Shown here in pieces: positions 6,876-10,000 of a stretch of 10,000 bases of DNA. Source of the DNA: Asticcacaulis sp. (GTDB lineage: Bacteria; Pseudomonadota; Alphaproteobacteria; Caulobacterales; Caulobacteraceae); the NCBI RefSeq assembly GCF_020217185.1, contig NZ_JAIWNX010000286.1, positions 1-10,000 of the forward strand, in the 5' to 3' direction. Position numbers and translations under genes: made by a program. Within the stretch, counting starts at the first letter, position 1. Each line of letters starts with the position of its first letter. The notes beneath the pieces are model-generated. The model made no database searches. It saw only the letters and a list, made by a program, of their open reading frames with translations, and was not told the DNA's origin.

Positions 6876-7862
6876 ATGCATCTGTGGGTGCGTACCGAAG
6901 CCTCAGCGCAGATTGGTCTTGGCCACTTCATGCGCTGTTTCGCTGTGGCAGAAGCCGCGCGTCATCGCGGTATGGCCGTGACCTTTCTGCTCAACGAGTC
7001 CACTGAGGCCATTCGTTCGCGTCTGGCGCAGATCGGCGCGGGATGCCGACGACTGGAGACAGCGATCGGCAGCCCGCAAGATGCCGCGGCCATACGCGCC
7101 AGCGTGCCCACGGGCGAGCTGTTGCTGGTCGATTCCTACGCGGTGGGGGCTGACTTCTATACCGATCTGTATGCGGATTATCGGCTGGCCGTGTTTGATG
7201 ATCTGGCGCAGGTGCGGCCGCTGAAGGTGCAGTTGGTGATCAATGCCGCCGCTTCGGCATCGCCAGAGATGTATGCCGAAATCGCCCCGGATGCGCAGCT
7301 CTGCTTGGGGCCGGACTATGCGCCCATCCGCCACGAATTCCGGCGCACCTACCCCACATCAGCCCGCGCGCACATCAGCGTCCTTTTTGGCGGATCGGAC
7401 CCCAAAGGGTTTACCGCCCTGTGCGCCGAAGCCCTGCTTGAGGTCGCGCCTCATTACGATATCCGCCTGATCGTCGGCCCGGCCAATGGCGATGTCGATG
7501 CCCTGCGACGCCTGTGTGCGGCCCATGCGGCGTTGAAACTCTATCTGTCGCCGGACAATGTGGCTGAGGTGTTAAGCGGGGCGTCTCTGGTCGTCACGGC
7601 GGCCGGCGGCAGTGTCGGCGAGGTTGCCGCCATGGGCCTGCCCGCTCTGGTCATGGTGGTGGTCGATAATCAGGCGGCCTTGCTCAGCGCCTCGCCCTAT
7701 CCGGTGCTGGATGCACGCGACGGCTGGCCCGACGGTTTCAAAGACAAGGTAAAGACCCTTCTGTCTGATGTGCTCGGCCGGGTGACCGAGGCGGCCAGGG
7801 CTCATGCTCTGGTCGATGGGCGCGGCGCGGAACGTATAGTGGAGGCCATGACCCGTGTATGA
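6876..7862 (+). CDS. pseG: UDP-2,4-diacetamido-trideoxy-altropyranose hydrolase
   Basis: This 328-residue GT-B-like hydrolase should release UDP from the UDP-linked 2,4-diacetamido-2,4,6-trideoxy-L-altrose intermediate of the pseudaminic acid pathway. It supplies the free sugar that PseI condenses with phosphoenolpyruvate. The N-terminal RTEASAQIGLGHFMRC (residues 6-21) matches the PseG signature and places a histidine at position 17, the catalytic position known for Campylobacter PseG. FGGSDPKG and the C-terminal AAGGSVGEVAAMGLP segment fit nucleotide-diphosphate binding. The gene starts 18 bases after the SDR and overlaps pseH by eight bases. A homologous domain occurs in SpsG proteins, but pseF and pseH nearby support the PseG call. 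Confidence 0.88.
   Translation: MHLWVRTEASAQIGLGHFMRCFAVAEAARHRGMAVTFLLNESTEAIRSRLAQIGAGCRRLETAIGSPQDAAAIRASVPTGELLLVDSYAVGADFYTDLYADYRLAVFDDLAQVRPLKVQLVINAAASASPEMYAEIAPDAQLCLGPDYAPIRHEFRRTYPTSARAHISVLFGGSDPKGFTALCAEALLEVAPHYDIRLIVGPANGDVDALRRLCAAHAALKLYLSPDNVAEVLSGASLVVTAAGGSVGEVAAMGLPALVMVVVDNQAALLSASPYPVLDARDGWPDGFKDKVKTLLSDVLGRVTEAARAHALVDGRGAERIVEAMTRV
7841..7845 (+). promoter_or_regulatory. Ribosome site deciding the GTG start of pseH
   Basis: GGAGG inside the pseG end lies nine bases before GTG at 7855. The nearby ATG at 7848 belongs to the pseG frame and the ATG at 7859 meets a stop codon after three codons, so GTG is the supported start. Confidence 0.6.
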
Positions 7863-8415
7863 GTTTTTAAGCTACAGGCCGGTGCAACCGGACGACGCCA
7901 AGCTATTGCTGGATTGGCGCACATCGGCGCGCATCACGCAATTCATGCTCACCGACGTGCCCTACGATATCGAGCGCCAGCGCGGCTGGATCGAACGCTG
8001 CGCCAGCCGTGACGACTATCATCACCGCATCATCTGCATCGAAGGCCGTGATGTCGGCTATACCTCGCTCACAATAACCGATCGTGCCAATAGTATAGGC
8101 GAGGTGGGGGCTTATGTCGGTGATGAGGCCGTGTCACCGGCCCTGTCGGCTTTTAATTTCATCGGCACGCTGAACCACGCCTTCTGCACGCTGGGCCTGC
8201 ATAAGCTGGTCAATCACATCGTCCACTGGAACGACCGCGTGGTTCGTTCTCAGGTGTTCAACGGCTATCGCCATGTCGGCGTGCTGAAAAATCACGTCTT
8301 CAAAAACGGGGCATGCCACGACCTGCATATCTTCGAGCAGGAGGCGGCGGAATGGCGCGCCTTCCGCAAAAAATTCCCCGACACCCGCGACTGGGACGGT
8401 AACGAGACAGAGTAG
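7855..8415 (+). CDS. pseH: PseH-type GNAT N-acyltransferase
   Basis: This 186-residue GNAT-fold enzyme by family acylates the 4-amino group of UDP-4-amino-4,6-dideoxy-L-AltNAc, normally from acetyl-CoA. Recognisable parts are the N-terminal VQPDDAKLLLDWR strand-helix (about 10-22), the pair VGYTSLTIT / EVGAYVGD (67-90) and the LGLHKL helix start (113-118), which is typical of PseH and RimJ-like members. The FNGYRHVGVLKNH region follows. The loop at 90-101, where the acyl-CoA pyrophosphate usually meets an R/QxxGxG/A motif, reads DEAVSPALSAFN and lacks that pattern. This may mean a divergent loop or a changed acyl donor. The GTG start overlaps pseG by eight bases. It is the last gene of the plus arm. 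Confidence 0.8.
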   Translation: MYEFLSYRPVQPDDAKLLLDWRTSARITQFMLTDVPYDIERQRGWIERCASRDDYHHRIICIEGRDVGYTSLTITDRANSIGEVGAYVGDEAVSPALSAFNFIGTLNHAFCTLGLHKLVNHIVHWNDRVVRSQVFNGYRHVGVLKNHVFKNGACHDLHIFEQEAAEWRAFRKKFPDTRDWDGNETE

Positions 8416-8418
8416 TCT

Positions 8419-8453
8419 CATACCAAGGGTCATTGAAAATGACTCTTGGTATG
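8419..8453. repeat. Long stem-loop after pseH
   Basis: Sixteen-base arms at 8419-8434 and 8438-8453 pair completely, with one G-U wobble (8428-8444), around a GAA loop. It begins four bases past the pseH stop. No T-run follows on the plus strand, so it is not a standard Rho-independent terminator. It could stabilise the 3' end of the pse mRNA or be a dispersed palindromic repeat. Confidence 0.55.
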
Positions 8454-8458
8454 CCCTT

Positions 8459-8499
8459 CGAGACTGTCTCATGTCCCTGACACATATGAGACAGTCTCG
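8459..8499. repeat. Second stem-loop in the convergent spacer
   Basis: Fourteen-base perfect arms lie at 8459-8472 and 8486-8499. The apex can add a small TGTC/GACA helix if bases 8483-8485 bulge out. It sits six bases after the previous hairpin and has no T-run on either side. Confidence 0.5.
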
Positions 8500-8505
8500 T
8501 GTCTT

Positions 8506-8540
8506 CAACGGCCGGATGCGGTCAGCATCTTCGGCCGTTG
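8506..8540 (-). terminator. Possible 3' hairpin of the amidohydrolase gene
   Basis: CAACGGCCG (8506-8514) pairs with CGGCCGTTG (8532-8540), and inside it GATGC (8515-8519) pairs with GCATC (8525-8529), with a TT bulge. It starts just past the amidohydrolase stop (8544) on the minus strand. A U-rich tail is absent, so intrinsic termination is uncertain. Confidence 0.4.
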
Positions 8541-8543
8541 GTA

Positions 8544-9452
8544 TCAGAGCGCAAGGTTTAGACGATAAAGCCGGTTGGCATTGCCCGCGAACATGGACTT
8601 GCGCTCAGCGTCGGAGAAATCACGGGTCACCGCGTCAAACGACTCCATGATGGTCTTGTAGTCCGAGAACAGCTTGTCGGTCGGCACGTCAGACGCAAAC
8701 ATCACGCGGTCGGTGCCGAAAATGTCGATGACGGTCATCACCAGCGGGCGGATGGACTCGGTCGTCCAGTGGCGATTGGCAAAGCCCATGCCGGAAATCT
8801 TCACCGAGACATGCGGCTGGGCGGCCAGCGCCTTCAGGCCCGCTACCCAGCGGCTCAGATAGCCCTCGCCGTCATTAACCGGCATACCGGCGTGATTGAG
8901 CATGACCGGAATATCAGGGTGCTTGGCCGCCAGAGCCGCCGCTGCCGCCATCTGGTTTTCGTAGATTTGCAGGTCGAAGGACAGGCCGTATTTGGCCAGA
9001 AGGGCATAGCCGGCCTGCCACTGCGGGTCCTCCAGCAAATTGGCGGGCGTGTAGCTGAAATAGGGGTTGGGGTGCCAGTTGAGGATGTGGCGGATGCCGC
9101 GCACGGCGGAATGCTGCGTATGGGCTTCCAGCAAGGCTTCGACCTTCGGATCGTTCAGCCCGGCAAAGGCGACAATCGCTGTAGGGAGACCGGTCTGTTC
9201 ATGCAGCGTTTGCAGCCACTGCGTCTCGGCCAGGGCGTCGTCCGGATGCGCACCGGCGTCGATATGCACGGTGCCGCGCACGTCGAACCCTGTGGCGTCG
9301 GCCTGATAATGGGAGGGAAGGTAGGTCGAGGCGATGGCCTCGGTCGAGCCATTGACGCCGGTATCGTCGAACGGCGCGCTCAGCCAGCCGTAGCGCAGAT
9401 GGTCGAGGTCCCACAGGTGGATATGGGCGTCGATAAAGGGCAGTTTGGTCAC
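8544..9452 (-). CDS. Amidohydrolase-family sugar lactonase-like protein
   Basis: This 302-residue TIM-barrel hydrolase resembles the L-fuconolactonase / L-rhamnonolactonase / 2-pyrone-4,6-dicarboxylate lactonase group. It carries DAHIHLWD at the N-terminus with metal-type His10 and His12, His187 in MLNHAGMP, and Asp255 in FASDVPTD near the end. The likely reaction is opening of an aldonolactone in the oxidative breakdown of a deoxy sugar. The start is GTG at 9452, supported by GGAGG four bases upstream. It is on the minus strand, 178 bases after an SDR on the same strand that could act in the same route. It converges with the pse plus arm and need not be related to it. The exact substrate cannot be told from the sequence. 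Confidence 0.78.
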   Translation of the reverse strand: MTKLPFIDAHIHLWDLDHLRYGWLSAPFDDTGVNGSTEAIASTYLPSHYQADATGFDVRGTVHIDAGAHPDDALAETQWLQTLHEQTGLPTAIVAFAGLNDPKVEALLEAHTQHSAVRGIRHILNWHPNPYFSYTPANLLEDPQWQAGYALLAKYGLSFDLQIYENQMAAAAALAAKHPDIPVMLNHAGMPVNDGEGYLSRWVAGLKALAAQPHVSVKISGMGFANRHWTTESIRPLVMTVIDIFGTDRVMFASDVPTDKLFSDYKTIMESFDAVTRDFSDAERKSMFAGNANRLYRLNLAL

Positions 9453-9456
9453 GTTT

Positions 9457-9461
9457 CCTCC
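9457..9461 (-). promoter_or_regulatory. Ribosome site of the amidohydrolase gene
   Basis: GGAGG on the minus strand lies four bases before the GTG start at 9452. It supports GTG as the initiation codon rather than a later one. Confidence 0.6.
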
Positions 9462-9585
9462 GAGCCAGCCGCTCTGGAGGTCTGCAAAGCCTCATCCGTC
9501 TGCGATACGCGGCTAACGTACTCAACTACGCTAGAGCATTCGTCGGCTAAGTCTTTTCGACTCACCATAGCGATTTTTGTGCTTT

Positions 9586-9612
9586 GTTATAAGAGAACGG
9601 CGGCCCCGTCAG
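9586..9612 (-). promoter_or_regulatory. Candidate promoter of the amidohydrolase gene
   Basis: On the minus strand CTGACGG (9612-9606) and CTTATAAC (9593-9586) are spaced by 12 bases. This resembles the same Caulobacter sigma consensus seen before cimA, and as hexamers it is CTGACG-N15-TATAAC. It would give an untranslated leader of about 125 bases. The -35 element lies inside the terminator-like hairpin of the upstream SDR gene. Confidence 0.35.
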
Positions 9613-9622
9613 GCGCCGCCGT
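9597..9622 (-). terminator. Probable terminator of the 3' SDR gene
   Basis: ACGGCGGC (9597-9604) and GCCGCCGT (9615-9622) are perfect eight-base arms around a ten-base loop, just past the SDR stop codon. The minus-strand tail TCTCTTAT is only moderately T-rich, so strength is uncertain. Confidence 0.5.
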
Positions 9623-9630
9623 CAGATCAT

Positions 9631-10000
9631 TTAGTAGGTCGTGCGACCACCCGACGTATCAAACACCGAGGCAGTGGTGAAGGAGCACTCTTCCGAGGCC
9701 ATAAAGCACACCATGGCGGCCGATTCATCGACAATGCCCAGACGCCCCATCGGGATTTTCGAGCGCATATAATCGACCTGGCTCTGCGGCAGTTGCGCCA
9801 GAATAGGCGACTCGAAGGTGGCCGGGGTCAGGGCGTTGACGATGACGCCCTTGGTGGCCAGTTCCTTGCCCAGCGACTTGGTGAAGCCGATCACGCCCGC
9901 TTTCGATGCAGAGTAAGCCGAGGCGTTCGGATTGCCTTCCTTACCCGCGACGGAGGCGACATTGACGATGCGGCCATAGCCGTTTTCCAGCATGAAGGGG
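9631..10000 (-). CDS. SDR oxidoreductase, C-terminal part
   Basis: About 123 C-terminal residues of a classical SDR are visible, and the N-terminus with the NAD(P) motif lies beyond the window edge. The catalytic segment IVNVASVAGKE and YSASKAG (Tyr and Lys of the tetrad) are present. The end FDTSGGRTTY is a family-typical final turn. Codons continue open to position 10000, so the gene is not truncated inside the window. The downstream gene encodes a sugar-lactonase-like hydrolase on the same strand. A role as an aldose or 2-keto-3-deoxy-sugar-acid dehydrogenase in the same catabolic route is a reasonable inference, while 3-oxoacyl-ACP reductase is the generic alternative. Confidence 0.8.
   Translation of the reverse strand, partial: PFMLENGYGRIVNVASVAGKEGNPNASAYSASKAGVIGFTKSLGKELATKGVIVNALTPATFESPILAQLPQSQVDYMRSKIPMGRLGIVDESAAMVCFMASEECSFTTASVFDTSGGRTTY

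Noticed and set aside
9529..9572. Nested dyad CGCTA/TAGCG with AGTC/GACT inside, upstream of the amidohydrolase
   Set aside because: The arms are only four to five bases with long loops, which is expected by chance, and no known operator is recognised.
8769..9680. A 303-codon plus-strand frame opposite the amidohydrolase
   Set aside because: It covers the antisense of the metal-binding motifs of the amidohydrolase and runs across the intergenic promoter region, with no family features.

Overview
The window looks like chromosome of a Caulobacteraceae-type alphaproteobacterium. GC content is roughly 60 percent by eye, genes are tightly packed, and one divergent intergenic region holds two perfect CtrA boxes (TTAA-N7-TTAA). 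Two candidate promoters resemble the Caulobacter housekeeping-sigma consensus. Asticcacaulis would fit the moderate GC, but the genus is an inference. All gene names rest on motif recognition, not on database searches.

Layout. Positions 1-141 hold no confident gene but carry four stem-loops, the last of which is the probable terminator of cimA. cimA (138-1730, minus) encodes a citramalate synthase and has a promoter that may give a leaderless mRNA. The core is a divergent pair of operons. The minus-strand arm reads acyl carrier protein (3689-3468), PhyH-type dioxygenase (3453-2524) and pseF (2527-1835). The plus-strand arm reads ketoacyl-ACP synthase III (3879), Rieske oxygenase (4933), FabG-like SDR (6093), pseG (6876) and pseH (7855-8415). 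Genes within each arm overlap or lie within 20 bases of each other. The shared 189-base intergenic region has one CtrA box on each side, about 55-60 bases upstream of each start codon. A convergent 128-base spacer (8416-8543) is almost entirely stem-loops. At the right are a minus-strand TIM-barrel amidohydrolase resembling sugar lactonases (9452-8544) and an SDR that runs off the window edge (10000-9631). No stretch over 300 bases lacks a gene, and I see no tRNA, rRNA, insertion sequence or CRISPR array.

How the genes may work together. PseH, PseG and PseF are three of the six canonical enzymes making CMP-pseudaminic acid, the nonulosonic acid used for flagellin glycosylation. PseB, PseC and PseI must lie elsewhere. 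Interleaved with them is a small acyl-ACP module (ACP, KASIII, ketoreductase-like SDR) and two oxygenases (PhyH, Rieske). My main hypothesis is that the locus makes a non-standard pseudaminic acid, for example one carrying an N-linked 3-hydroxyacyl group or an extra hydroxyl. CtrA would time its expression to flagellum assembly.
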